DNA of 64,000 nucleotides from Membranipora membranacea (taxonomy: Eukaryota; Bryozoa; Gymnolaemata; Cheilostomatida; Membraniporidae). Positions 49,412 to 63,400 of this stretch are shown here, piece by piece; the first letter of the stretch is position 1; each line of letters begins with the position of its first letter. The translations under genes were made by a program, and so were the position numbers. Location: the NCBI GenBank assembly GCA_914767715.1, contig OU612072.1:6388001-6452000 (forward strand), given 5' to 3'. Below the pieces are notes generated by a model. That model made no database searches and was not told the origin of the DNA. It saw nothing but the letters and a program-made list of their open reading frames with translations.

Positions 49412-49954
49412 GGAGGCTGTTACTTGCTCATTCTGGGATCCTAGATTATTTGTAGTCACAATCTTACAACATCACCATTTTGCTTAAAACTTTTAGATAT
49501 TGAAAATTTGAATCTACTGAGAGTTTTCATCAAAATACACAGTGTTGTTTATGTCGAGTACAGTTACTTCGCGGGACATTTATTACTGGTGTATTTGTGT
49601 GTGATTATTGTGTTGGACACCTGAGAGTAACAATATTGTAGTAGGCTGCCACTCCATGTGGTTGTAGGTGTCAATGAACATCAACCGAGAGAAAATAGAA
49701 AAAGATGGCATAGTAGTCCATGGAACTGCAAATTTTAGACTTTCAATTCCGGTATAATATTACACATCTTCAATTCAATAATACTTCCAATGTGTGTATT
49801 GAGAAAAATGGAGAAGATCCTTCATATTTATTATTCCATCCGTGTTGAGATAATAAATATGTAATACTACATTATCTCTCTCTGTTATATTTACTGTAAA
49901 GGCCTTATTAATATCTCCTTGAGAAAAATATACCTTAGTCGAGTAAAGTATCGA

Positions 49955-51119
49955 TGCTAGCTAATATTTTTTATACCATTACCAGCCAAAACTTACTAAA
50001 TGCTAGCTAATATTATTTATACCATTACCAGCCAAAACTTACTAAATGCTAGCTAATATTATTTATACCATTACCAGCCAAAACTTACTAAATTCTTGCT
50101 AATATTATTTATACCATTACCAGCCAAAACTTACTAAATGCTAGCTAATATTATTTATACCATTACCAGCCAAAACTTACTAAATGCTAGCTAACATTAT
50201 TTATACCATTACCAGCCAAAACTTACTAAATGTTAGCTAATATTATTTATACCATTACCAGCCAAAACTTACGAAATGCTAGCTAATATTATTTATACCA
50301 TTACCAGCCAAAACTTACTAAATTCTAGCTAATATTATTTATACCATTACCAGCCAAAACTTACTAAATGCTAGCTAACATTATTTATACCATTACCAGC
50401 CAAAACTTACTAAATGTTAGCTAATATTATTTATACCATTACCTGCCAAAACTTATTAAATTCTAGCTAACATTATTTATACCATTACCAGCCAAAACTT
50501 ACTAAATGCTAGCTAATATTATTTATACCATTACCAGCCAAAACTTACTAAATGCTAGCTAATATTATTTATACCATTACCAGCCAAAACTTACTAAATG
50601 TTAGCTAATATTATTTATACCATTACCAGCCAAAACTTACTAAATGCTAGCTAATATTATTTATACCATTACCAGCCAAAACTTACTAAATTCTAGCTAA
50701 TATTATTTATACCATTACCAGCCAAAACTTACTAAATGCTAGCTAATATTATTTATACCATTACCAGCCAAAACTTACTAAATGCTAGCTAACATTATTT
50801 ATACCATTACCAGCCAAAACTTACTAAATGCTAGCTAATATTATTTATACCATTACCAGCCAAAACTTACTAAATTCTAGCTAACATTATTTATACCATT
50901 ACCAGCCAAAACTTACTAAATGCTAGCTAACATTATTTATACCATTACCAGCCAAAACTTACTAAAAGTTAGCTAATATTATTTATACCATTACCAGCCA
51001 AAACTTACTAAATGCTAGCTAATATTATTTATACCATTACCAGCCAAAACTTACTAAATGCTAGCTAACATTATTTATACCATTACCGGCCAAAACTTAC
51101 TAAATGTTAGCTAATATTT
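49955..51119. repeat. 46-bp satellite array, about 25 copies
   Basis: The unit starts TGCTAGCTAATATTATTTAT, continues ACCATTACCAGCCAAAACTT and ends ACTAAA. Copies differ mainly at two places: TGCTAG, TGTTAG or TTCTAG at the start, and AATATT or AACATT next. The array ends with GTTAGCTAATATTTAC, and the 190 bases after it carry looser GTTAGCTA motifs that recur elsewhere in the window. Its edge is about 360 bases upstream of the CCDC9 start codon. Confidence 0.95.
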
Positions 51120-51480
51120 ACTGGTTTAGGGTACCACAAAAATTTATAATACCCAAGAAGAGCAAAGTATTTGCCATTTCATACACCCTTAGGTTAGCTA
51201 AATTCAAAGCTTCACTTCATAAAGACTGCCACCTCAGCTGACCGAAATCTAGAGCAAGCTGACAGTAAATCACCTCCAAACTAGCTGAACTGAACCCTAG
51301 CTAACATATAGGGTAATATGTAAGATCATGTCATCGAATAGCATAGAGAGAGTTGTGTGTATTTGAAGTTGTCTACACATCAAGATCACCATGTAAGCTA
51401 GATGTGTTACTTCGTTGTTGCAGGGTTGGCAAGCATTGTGTATCAGACGCATATCACTGGAGTAACTGAAGTATACAGAC

Positions 51481-54400
51481 ATGGCCGAGTTACTCACCAA
51501 AGAAGAGAAAGACAAGCTCGTGGAGCAGAGGATGGCCGTTATCAAAAAGAAAAACGAGGCAATTCTGTAAGTTTGGGATGGGAAGGCAATGCTACCTAAT
51601 TTGTTCAATATAAATTAGCTAAGCATTTATTTGATAGATGATGCCAATTTAAATATTCGTCTCTATCTTGACAACAAAGATAGTGGGGATTAAAGTAGTC
51701 ATGGAAATTGTCAACTTGTAGAGGAGAGATGTTTTTGCATATTGAGGCTGATTTGTCATCAGAAAAGTAGATAAATTACAATATTCATACTAGATGACAA
51801 GCTGATGAATTTCTCAAATTTTGATCCCCAGTCACAAAGACTTTGCTTTTGAAATATCCTTGATCTATTTCAGTGATGCATACACCAGAGAGGGTGGGAG
51901 GAGTATCTCCCACCCTCCTTGCATACACATTTTAGGATTTAGCTAATATAAATTATCCGCTCATGTCGGTTATGTTACTACAATGAGAAGACAACTTTGA
52001 TAAAGTGTGATTCTTATGTCATTTATTTTTGGTGCAATACCTCTACTTATTTACCAATTGAGTTACATATGAATCCTACTGTCTTGCTAGCGCCAAAGGC
52101 CCGCTTCAAAACATAAAACCCTCACTATGACCAACCTCTCAAAATGAAGCCGAAACCTGTATTTTGACAACTTTTTACCACGCCTGGAAAGAGCACCAAT
52201 CAAAATTTTCCCATTCCCTAATGCGCATTTCTGCTGTCAACATAAATTCCACAGAAGACTATAAATTCATAATGCTAAATATATGAGATCATCATCATAA
52301 TTTTGGAATTTTGAATCCTCAGACCTCAGAATATTATCTCAGTTTTTATATCACATCAATGCAATAGTTTGACTTATCAGCTAGATTTTAATCAGATCTT
52401 TTTTTCTTTGTGTCATAGCTCACCAGACCCATCATTGGTCGAATAGGGGTGTTGTTGCTTTGATTGGTCAAAAAACATTTCATAGCCAGTCAAATTTATT
52501 GAATAGTTTTTGGCCAGGTTGCTACATTAAAATTAATTTTGTGAATATTTCCATTCTCTACTATATATATCATTGCAAGTATTTCTTTCTCTCATTCCAA
52601 TCATCATGATGATTTCTAATCATACTTACAAGCTACAACTGCTTCTTCTGAGAATTGCACTGGCGGGATGGCGGTTAATCTACAATCCACGCATCATATC
52701 TGAAGTCACACTGACCCTATCTTTTTCTTGAAAGTTTGGCCTTGCAAACGATAATTCTCAAGTCATTTACAATAAAGAGCTGGCAGAATCTCAGAGTTGC
52801 AGAAAGAGGCCCTTCATAAAGCTGTTTAGCAGGGATTTGGGACAAACCCCCTGGTTCTACTTTGTTGCTGGAATGGAGGATTTTTTCCAGCGATTCCAGC
52901 TAATTTATTTCTCAGCTAGATGATAACCATATAAAATGATCAATCTGATTAAGATTGACAATCTATTGGGTATCAAAAAAGGGCTAGCAATGCCACTTTG
53001 AGGGGCAACAGCTTCAATTCAAACTGTAATCAGTCAATAAGAGGTTCCCGATGAATTTGAAGTTATTGGGATACAAAACTTGCTATTGTTATGAAACCAC
53101 CATGAGTAAATTCTTGCTGATGCTTGATTTCACTTGTCACCATGGTGGCAAGGGTCCCGCATCGTCTTGTTCCAACACGCTTTAGTATTGCTCAGTTTGG
53201 TTGATTGATTCTTCAGATCAGGTGAAGGGTTTTCTTCGCTTGTTTTTAAATGTGGTCACTCGGCTTGACATTGAATGCGATCTTTTGGCCGTTATAGAGG
53301 GAACTTTGCCCGATTGAGCACCACTATGAAACAGTGAAGCATTAGCCCAGGGCTGTGGAAACTGGGTTAACTGCTGATACTGTTGTGGTGGCTGCTGCAT
53401 GTTATAACCATACCCTCCAGGCCTTAAAGACCCTCCCCTCATTATGGCTTGTTGATTCTCGAAATAATACTGCTGCGGATTCATTTGACTCGTCTGTTGA
53501 TGCGCCAGACCACGTCGATGTTTACTCATACTATGTCGTACAGGCTCCGCTATACCGGAGTCCGGTCGGCCATCATACCCTCCATAAAGGTTCTCCAAGT
53601 GACCATCCATGCCATAGACAGTAACCTGACTACTGTTGTTACGAGTGAATGGGTGTGTGCGGTGATCGAAAGAAAGAGCTCTGAATCTCTGTCTATAAGA
53701 ATCAGACAGTTTTGGCACAGCGACAAACATGACAATGGCAATAATAATCAAAGAACATGATACAGACAGCAATATCATCAACTGCATATTGTTTTGTGAT
53801 GCAGATGTGCCTTCAGTGTAACTGTTTGGTTCTGTTGAACTGAATCGTGTCTGCAACTTGAACGTTGGCTCTGTGACAGTAGGCGTTGTGACAGTGGGCG
53901 CTTTGACAGTGGGCGCTGTGACAGTAGGCGTTGTGACAGTGGGCGTTGTGACAGTGGGCGTTGTGACAGTGGGCGTTGTGACAGTAGGCGTTGTGACAGT
54001 AGGGGTCGTGACTGCCGGCTCTGTGACTGCCGGCTGTATGACAGACGGCTTCAGGGAGGTTGTCTGTTTAGTGGTTGCTGCCAGAGTGTTTACAGTTAAA
54101 GATTGTGATACAGTAACTCCAACTGTTTTTGTTGCTTGTTCTACCTGGGTTGTGGATTTTGTTACAGTTGTGGGTTGTTTGCTAGATTGAATTTTTTTTA
54201 TAGTCACTTCTGCATCGGGCACTGAAAAATTAAACTAGTATATTAGGCCGATAGATCTGACACAGCGTTAACTGCCTAGCTCACCGGCTGATGACACAAA
54301 CAGATGATTTGCCTTTCAGTGATAGCAACAAATTATATCCCGTTTGACTGAGATGTAATCGAGAATCACACCTTGATCACTTATGATGTTGACTTGTGTG

Positions 54401-57400
54401 TGAAGATCATAGACAGATTCATCTCAGTTTTTGTTAGCCACAACAGGGCTATTGGAATCAACAAGGTCAAGGTCAATGGTGAAATGCTACTTGCCTTTTT
54501 TGCAAAGATATGGCAGGGACTCTGAACAGTTGAGAAACTGAATATTGAGACTGTGATTAGAATTTGGTTCATATGCCTTCACACTAGGACACTTACCATC
54601 TGAAAAAGGTGGAGAGTGTATTGATTAGTCAATGTCATTTTATCAGTCATCAGCTATTTTATTTGACACTATGGTTGGGAGAAGGAGTTGGAGCTTTCAA
54701 ATAAACTGGACGCGTTTACAAATAGTGAATATTTCTCGGTGCCTCCTACTAGGGTTTCCCATTTTAGAGCAGAGAAAGCCACAGACAAGATTCCTCATCA
54801 ATCCATATGCTAGAGAAAGGTATGATTGATGCAGGATCACAATTGAAAGATATTCGATATGCCAGGAATATACGTATGCTTGGTTACCACTTCTAGGGGA
54901 TTCGTTATCTTTATGAAACCAGTACCATGAGCCATTGGTAACCGTCTGTGTTGTGAGTACCAACTCCTGATGCCCTGGGAATGCATATACAGCTGCACCT
55001 TTACCAATGCACCTGTGCCTAGCTTCATCATACGATACATATTGAAGGTGGCACGACCAATCCAAAGATGTATTCCCGTAAGAATCTCCTTCACATAATG
55101 TAGCTGGCCCCCCTATAAGTATTCATTTATTGTCATGAGGATTGTAGAGGTTTAGTACTTCTTGGCCACAAAATGTATGAGTGAGCAACTTCAATCTGAT
55201 TCAAGCATGTATCAGTTGACAACTTAGCCAATATTTCAGGGGCGTGGGTTCATTCTGTTATGATTCTGCAGTAGGATATGAATGACCACCGGCAGAACTT
55301 CGAGGTCTCAGTGTGGTTTAATATGTACTTAAATGTCCTACCTTCGCCTGATTGCAGCGTACCAGATATGCTTAGGACAATATAAATCCATGAATTCTCT
55401 GTCAGTATCTCTACTGCAATAGCTAGTATGTATCTCACAAGTTTAGTAACACACGCCATAACTAGAACAAAGAAATCACTACGACATGTTGCACACAAGA
55501 CGAACAATCCATATCTTTGTGCAATGGGTATATGAGGGCTAAGACTGAATGATGCTCAATCCTGATAACCTGTTCTTTTTTAGCTAGAAATAAGCATCAT
55601 ACTTGTGATCGGAAAGTACAAAGCGGGGAAAACCAAATGAAGAAACCATTTTCATGTAGATACTGTTCTGTTTTCATTTAGTCGACTTGGTGAAATTCTC
55701 GGTCATACAAGCGACTCTCTGAAGCTCTTTCCAGTTTATGAGTTAAAATTTTGATTGTATTTTCTTGACTTTATGAATGGGAGCACATTTATATGTCAGT
55801 GTCTATTGCTTGTCCTCCTGGCTAATGTTGTGGGTTTTTGCTTTTGTATTTGACCTGTGAACATGGTTGAACATCTGACCCAGACACTGGGTGATATTGA
55901 CATTATCTCTATACTGGTACTCATCGCTTGTATTGTCACTTGGATCGTTAGGCAGGTGTAAACTTGATGCACACCCCTTTGACCTTTGGTATGGGCGAGT
56001 TGGCTTGTCATTTTTATCAAATTTGTCTCCTATTTCGGTTCACTCTTCTCTCGGCTCTCATCTGCCTTAAACCCTGCAGAACCAGATCTAGTTCATAACT
56101 TGACTTGATTCTTCCCTCATTTCCCTTGCGATTGATTGATAAGGCTTCTGCTCCCTCGCAAGTCCCGAGAGAAAGCTTTCCTCTCGCAGAAGAATTGAAA
56201 CCACGTATAGTTGAAAGATGACTTTTAACAAATTAGCGACTCATTTTTATTCTGTTTGTTCCACAACAATATTTATGTTTATGGCTGAGATTAAGTTTTA
56301 TGTTTGATCACAGTAAAAGGCAGGCAGAGATTGAGGCAGAGAAGCAAGCTCTAGGTGATGCTGCTGCCCCTCCCAAATCTGTCACAGACAAGGACTGGAA
56401 GTCACCTGAATACAAAGATGATTGGGAAGGTCGACACAATGACGAGGAGAGGGTAAGAGAAATATGGTGCTAGACTGGGGTCTATATTATTTCATTTAAA
56501 TTCCCTATAAACTATTCCTTACTCCGCGATCACAAATCGATCAATTAGCCACTAAACAGATTATCTACTGGCAAAAATAATGATCTCACAATTTAAGTTT
56601 CCATACCATGATTCAATATAATAATGATTTATATTTATTATCAAGTTAATTTAGCCAATCATGTTCATTTAACCAATACTGACAAGATTTTTTTTAAATG
56701 TTAATGCATAATGAGTCATAAAACTTTATATTTTATATTATAGTCATCACATAACTATGGCTCTGTGTGGCCTGGACAAAACCCTGAGGATAGGCAGGAG
56801 TCCGCGTGGGATGAGAGCAATCGCCATACGCCTCAAAATAGGCGTGGATCTCGAGGTAGAGGTGCATACAGGGGTGTGCAAAGAGGGAGGGGTGCCTACC
56901 AGCCTTCGAACAGCCCTCAAAATCATCAGCAACAGCAGTTCCAGGCCCCTCAGGCAGAGGAAGATTGGGGAGCTGACACAAGCTGTAAGTGAATGGTGAT
57001 TGGTTCATCCATATTGTAGATTGACAATAAAAGTATATATATATTCCATATTATGCCATTTTACTGCTATTATTATTATGCATTATCCCTTGACACTACA
57101 CATTTGTGATTATTGTCTTAAATACATTACAGCATCAGCCCCATCTGTTCCCTCACCACAAACTCCTACATCACCTACATATACACAACCTGAAGGCAGG
57201 GGTGGGTTTCAGTCCACCCCTCCTCGAGGACATCACAGAGGCGGTCGTGGTGCTCAGGCTGGTAGCGGTAGGCTATCACAGAACACTCAGAACAGACAAC
57301 CTCATCGACAGGAACAATCATACGACGAAATCAGGAAACAGAATGCTTTGGCTTACGAGCAGGAAATGAACGTAAGTTGATGGCTAGTTTGAATAAGTTA

Positions 57401-60400
57401 TTGGGTCAGACTCTGACCTATATCCGTTCCTCTCATACATGTATCAATATGAATGGGAGGATCTAAGCTTCTATATGCCACTGTATCATTCATAGTCATT
57501 CATGTTGCAGAAAGCAAGCTTGTCACTAACTTGTTGCTGTCAGCCAGGTTTTCTACGCTAACTGCTGGTCACCAACAGTCGAACTAAGTGTCTTTTCTTA
57601 GAGTCACCTTATCCTGTGAGCCAAGCACGACTATGTTATGTCATTGATTTTATTGTTTTGTTATAACTAACTATGAAGGTTGTGAGAAAAAGGTTGCTAG
57701 TACACATACTCTACTTGTGAAAATAGAGAAGTTGCCTTGCGCGCAAAAATATGGTTTGAAAATAATAATGTTGATATAAATGCACATTTCGATGTCATAT
57801 TTCTGCTTGCAGAGCCAGAGCTCAGGAGGACGTGGATTCCTCTCCGATAACTTCAGGGACTCACATCACTCTGCCCGACATGGCGGAGAGGGCAGAACAA
57901 ACAGGGACATGCGTGGAGAGGGGCAGGATAACAGCAGAGGCGGAGGAGGAGGTCTTCCCCACAGACATTTCAGGAATTATGGAGGCGGCGATCAGCCAGT
58001 GGACCTCAGGGATAAAATAAAAAAGGAGAGACAGCACGGCCAGGTGGGTTACACAAAACAAAAATCAAGCACAGGTGTTACTCGTACTCCAACTAAGCAC
58101 AAGTTGCCTGTGATGGCATTGAACTATCAACCACTTCGCTTGTTAATAGAATTTCTTTTCTAGGGACCCAAACAGTGTTTGAGCTTATAAGCTACAATAA
58201 TACAAGTTACAAAGTAGATAAAGATTCATAATAACGAAGAAATCTTGGCACAACTTCATCCCTAATCAAATTTTAATCTGATACAAAACAACAAGAGCAG
58301 TACAACGCCTGGTGATTTGGTGCTGGGTGAAATTCGTGAAGTGTGTTTACTGACATTCCAAGTAATGTCATCTATTCATGGTATACAATATAATGCTACA
58401 CAAAAGGTTTCCAAGTTAAATCAAAGTGTCCCCTGTTACTCCTTGGTTAAAGACTTTGTTTGAGGCTGCTTTAGAGCTTTAGAATCCAAATATTGAGGAA
58501 GTTATGGCCTCTCAAACTTCCAGGGTGATTGCCTTCAATCCGCATTGGGAATAAGCGGATGTTTCCCCTGGGGTATGTCACAACCATAGACATGTGGCAT
58601 AGACATTATGAGTTATTAGTTAATACACTATTAATCACATAATAATTGATGATCAAAATTCAGACCTGGGTGGGAATCGAACCCAGGGTCCCCATGCCTA
58701 TAGGCACTTGGACCAACTAGGTTAGCTGGTTGTGACGTACCCTAGGGATTGCCGGCTGATTTTTACTGCCGATAAATTGCCGTCACCTTGGAAGTTTGAG
58801 AGGCCATAACTTCCTCAATATTTGGATTCTAAAGCTGAAAATCGCTCACATGATAGAATAAAATATGGAGAATAAGATGTGATACAAAAGAGCAGCCTAA
58901 AACAAAGTCTTTAAATCAACTCTTTTTATCTTTATAATACTCTCAAAAAAATTGATACTGACTTATAAACTTAAGGTACTATTTTTACTTTTATTTTTAA
59001 GCTCACTCTTGGATTCGATAAAGCCTACAAATAGAGGCATTTGTTAGAATAATAATAATAACAATAATAATCTATAAAAGTGCTAGATAATAACCGCTAC
59101 ATAACGTCATAACGTCATCTGCTTACAGCATTACGGAGGAGGAGGGGAGACGAACCCTGACCTTAGTATGACAGGCAGACAGAGAGCTGAACATACCCGC
59201 TGGAAGCAACAGCAGGAGAAGTTCGACCAGGAGAGAAAGGAGAGAGCTAAGAATTCTCAGGGGGACTGGAAAAGGGAGTGGGACTCAGATAAACCAGCAG
59301 TAAATCAAGCAGGGTAAGTAATTTGCATGGAAATTATGTCTTTACCCTTGTTTCCTAGAGGGATTCATATATAACTCCTCTAGTTGGACATTTAATAGTC
59401 AAATTTGAACAATTTTAAAAAATATCAAGCATACCTCATAAGCAGTAAAATGTGAAAATGTCTCAGTTTTGATCCCAAAACAACCCATGGACAACTTATA
59501 CTCCTATAACCATTCTATTAAGCCATTCTTCAATCTAGGATATTTTTCAATAATTCCACACAGATGTGCACACACTGTTTACAGATTTATTTAAATCCAT
59601 CGGACTCTCTAATTAAACTTAGTTCAGTGCTGGTCAACTTTATTATAATTTGCTGATCACAATCGATAACTTATTTTACAGTGGAAACCTGCCTCCACAG
59701 ATGAATATCTACAAACAGATGGACGACAAAAAAATTAGTAAGTTTCTATCATCATTCTTGTACATGAGTATTATGTCCTTGTAATGTTGTATATTGTGTG
59801 AGCATTGTAGGTTTTATTGTGTAGGGAATGATATGGTCATGGTACCTGTCATTTGACTGAAGTTGTCACAGTGTTACATATACATTGTAGACTGTCCCTA
59901 ATCTATGTCTATTTATGTAAGGTTTGATGTTAAGCTTAGTATCTGCTTGTTTATTTATGCACAGGGTTCACATCGTCCTCATATAAGCATTAATTTTAGA
60001 ACATTGTAGACTTATCTTGCTGAAGCTCAGCGAATTGTTCCCCCTTTATTGCTGAACGAGAAATAAGTATCTGTAAGATTATTTTCCGAAGCTCCCACAA
60101 TGGAACTGTGACCTAGAAATCCCCGGAAGATCATTCCGATCTCATATTTCATCATTTAGCTGATCTCACTGGAAATCATGAAAGTTGCATTGATGAACTT
60201 TTGTAAATGTGCTGTTTTAAGCATTTAAAGTTGGAGTACGGAGTCCTTTTTTCTATTGAAACACTATGAGCATGAGATCCCAATCTGTTTAGGTGGTTGT
60301 GGTGCCCACTATCACCCATAATGCACCATGATAGTAGTAACCTAGGCTCCATTTCAACAGCGATCCTGGCCAAGTCTGTAATTTAAGTTAGGTTATCTCC

Positions 60401-63400
60401 TCAAATTATTTGATGTTTATCATTCTTTACGTCTTGCTATCATGCTTCATCACTTTTTGTTATAACTACAGCTAAGAAAGTTGGCAGCGGGCGATTTGTT
60501 ATCGACTCAAATACCGCTGTTGCTACCTCACCAACTAAAAAGTCAAGTTCTAAATCAGGTATCACCGTCACCTCCAAAATCTGGTATTTCTTGCTCAGTC
60601 ACTTCTGGTTCTAGTCAAAACCGTAAGACTTTTTATCAGATGTTAAAAGTTCGATTCGGTGGGCTCATGTCTGTATCTGCAAGTGTTTACCAGACAAAGA
60701 AATCATCAGCATTAGCGGGAAAACTAGTGGGAAAACTAGCTTGGAAATCATTTCGAGAATTTAAAAGAAATTCTTGGAACCAGAAGTGATCTTAGAACTC
60801 CTTGCTTGTTCTGTGCTGGATTTGGCGTTGAGCCCGTGCTACTTTGTTGTCGGAAATGATTTTGCTCTCCAAATGCGATGTACGGTCATTTCCCACAAGT
60901 TTTATATTTTGTGAAGGGTATCGCATATTTGTATTCAGTTTAATTTGAGAACTCATCCAAGAGTTTGTAATATAAAAAATCAGTTGGTGATCCTTTTGAG
61001 TTGCTGTAAATGTATAGAACCCTTGCAGACATCCCCAAGTGACAATGATATTAAATTCATACACATTGTGGATGTGGTCGTATGATGCGCAGGTCTGTGG
61101 ACTTTAACACTGACCCAAATACTCAGACCGACATGTATGACGAGAGTATCGCTCAATGCATGTTGTTATGTTTCAGTGAACTGTGGTTGTACCACCGCTC
61201 CAGAACGGTTTGATTAGCTCCGCCTACTCTCTGCTTACTCTCCGCCCACTCTCTGATTACCTAGCTCCACCTACTTTTTCATGTTCAGCATCATCAAATT
61301 TGTCATATTTATCTATCTACCTTTGTCAAAGTCTTTTGTCTCTATCAATATCCCATAGACTGATATAAGCTCTCTGCTCATTTGCCAAACTTTAATTTTT
61401 CATTGAACTTATTGCCTCTAATTGTGTGATATAAATGATTGATAATGATTTTTGGGATAATAATGGGGGTATATTCGGAATTGATTTTTCTGTCTCTAGC
61501 GCAGGATCATAGCCAAGTCAGACTTTGTGATTTGACATTATATGACTGTCACATGAGGCCGGCTCGCCTTTTTTCGAGTTTTATTCTGTCATTCATTTTT
61601 CACAAATACATACACAGATTGTTACGATAGCCTCCTAGTTACAGTCTTGTGTTCCTCATGACACTTCAAGAGCTCATCTTCTCTTATTTTCTCACCTGAC
61701 ACATCTTGTTATATCTCTAGTTCTGATTTGTTTTAGTGCACACCATCGTCTTACTTCATTATTTGTGTTCTTGTTCTGTGCATGGAGTTGTGAAACTATC
61801 TATGTGAACCAATTAATGTAGAGCATGCTGTTTTGTGTAAATTATTTCTTCTATTGAAATGATGTTGGAAGTATGTTTTGTAACATCTGAAGTTTGGTGA
61901 GTAGGACCAGCTGTACTGTACACCGTATTTATTACATTATCTTGCTATAAAAATGTAAAAGTTCTGAAATTGAAGTTCCTTTTTTAGAATTGAGTTTGGA
62001 AAATTGAATAAATTATATTTCTGATCCTGAAATATTTCTACAATGTGCTTACATTTATTACATATTAGGGTGATTATTAAATCCGCCAAGTCGATACATC
62101 AGAGAGATTGTTTTGGTATATCAAAGCAATTGTGTGCACACAACTCCATATACCCATATTTCAGTGACCTTGAACTTTCCGTCTCTGTACTTTGACAGGC
62201 CCCGGTGCTGGTATGAGAGGTGTTGGTGGAGGTATAAAAGGATCCGTACCAGGAACCGGCAGAGGTCGCGGTAGGGGTAAAAAGGCTGCGAGCAATAAAC
62301 CATCACAAGATGGCGCTGCAGCGGAGAATAAGCCAGGTGTAGACGATTCCAGAAAGGTAAATATTTGTTCAAATTGAGTGAATCTGAAAGATTAGGTGAC
62401 ATTAGTCACTCAAATTAACAAAGAAAGCAGGAAATGGTCTTCATTTACAAAACCAAAATCAAACATCAAGTTTCCCTCAACATGACAGCTGATATCCACG
62501 CTTATAAATACATCCAGTAGCCTACAGGAGTTTGCAAAGAGTTTGGGGTTTTGTTCACAACCAGTTATATCTGCGTCTCTCACATCTCAGATAATGCAGA
62601 CAGAGAATGAGTTGAGGGTGACTATTAACCCAGGATCCACACCTTCAGCTGGTACCACAGGTAGGTTAGAGAGAGAGAGGTGATATCTTAATAAGCTTAC
62701 AAACAAAGATACTAAATCCCAACTTATATATGTATATATGTAGTATCCTGTAACATTGACCTCATTGACCTCATCCCTCCCGACCCTGTAGAATATGCCA
62801 AAACTGCACTATGAGAGGCTTTTTCAAATGGCTTTTGATGGCCGTCCTGTATCATTTCCTAGCCCTCTTTTTCTTAAAAGTCCTCAAATTTATCCCATGT
62901 TATATCATTGCCTCGATGAATGCTTATGAGTAACTGACACATCGCCAGTGTTAGCATTTACGGTATGACCCACACCCAACTCACCTGGCATAACCTAAAT
63001 ATTCTTCTCACTTCAAAAAATGCTAGCGTGTGGCTATGGGTAACTCTTAACAATTAAAATCTTCTTAGCAAACTTAATGGCTTGTCGTGTGGCGCCTTTG
63101 ACGGTTAATTTCTAGTTTCACTCAAAAAGAAAAGTTGGCTTATATAGATTGTGCTTTTCTGTTTCAATTGTAGGTGATAGATAGGCTAGTTAGTTGCTTT
63201 CCATGTTCTGAAATGTGCTCATTTTCAAAAGTTGCTTCACTGTTCAAAGGGTTTTAACGTTATCCTTATTGCCAGGTGCAAGGCCGAACAAAGGTCAATC
63301 TGCTTCACCCAGAAATCAAGATGTCCCACATTCACCCAATAAGCATCACCCTCAGTCTGCCACGCAAAGGCAAAACTCCAGAGATAACAAGACTTCCCCT

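Larger units (their letters stand above)
42633..51480. other. 8.8-kb gene-poor interval between scramblase and CCDC9 starts
   Basis: I find no gene here. Contents: two SINEs (43017-43255, 44165-44345), a TIR element (45335-45659), an AT dinucleotide run (46370-46400), a possible reverse-transcriptase remnant (about 46810-46920), a T/G-rich degenerate repeat (48050-48270, GCCTATGTTGTGCTGTGTA type), a hairpin (49145-49203), a MITE copy (49228-49411) and the 46-bp array (49955-51119). Stretches 42640-43010, 43260-44160, 44350-45330 and 46920-48040 show nothing recognisable. Promoters for scramblase and CCDC9 should lie at the two ends, and an acceptor at 51422-51423 implies a non-coding first CCDC9 exon inside the interval. 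Confidence 0.6.

Noticed and set aside
49955-51119. CRISPR-like repeat-spacer structure
   Set aside because: The whole 46-bp unit is repeated with only point changes; there are no spacers.
53858-54190. Plus-strand open frame rich in VGVVTVG
   Set aside because: It is the mirror of the coding TTPTV minisatellite of the minus-strand nested gene.
60481-60789. 102-codon frame overlapping CCDC9 exon 8
   Set aside because: It is out of frame with the conserved exon chain. CCDC9 exon 8 ends at the 60558 donor and the rest is intronic.
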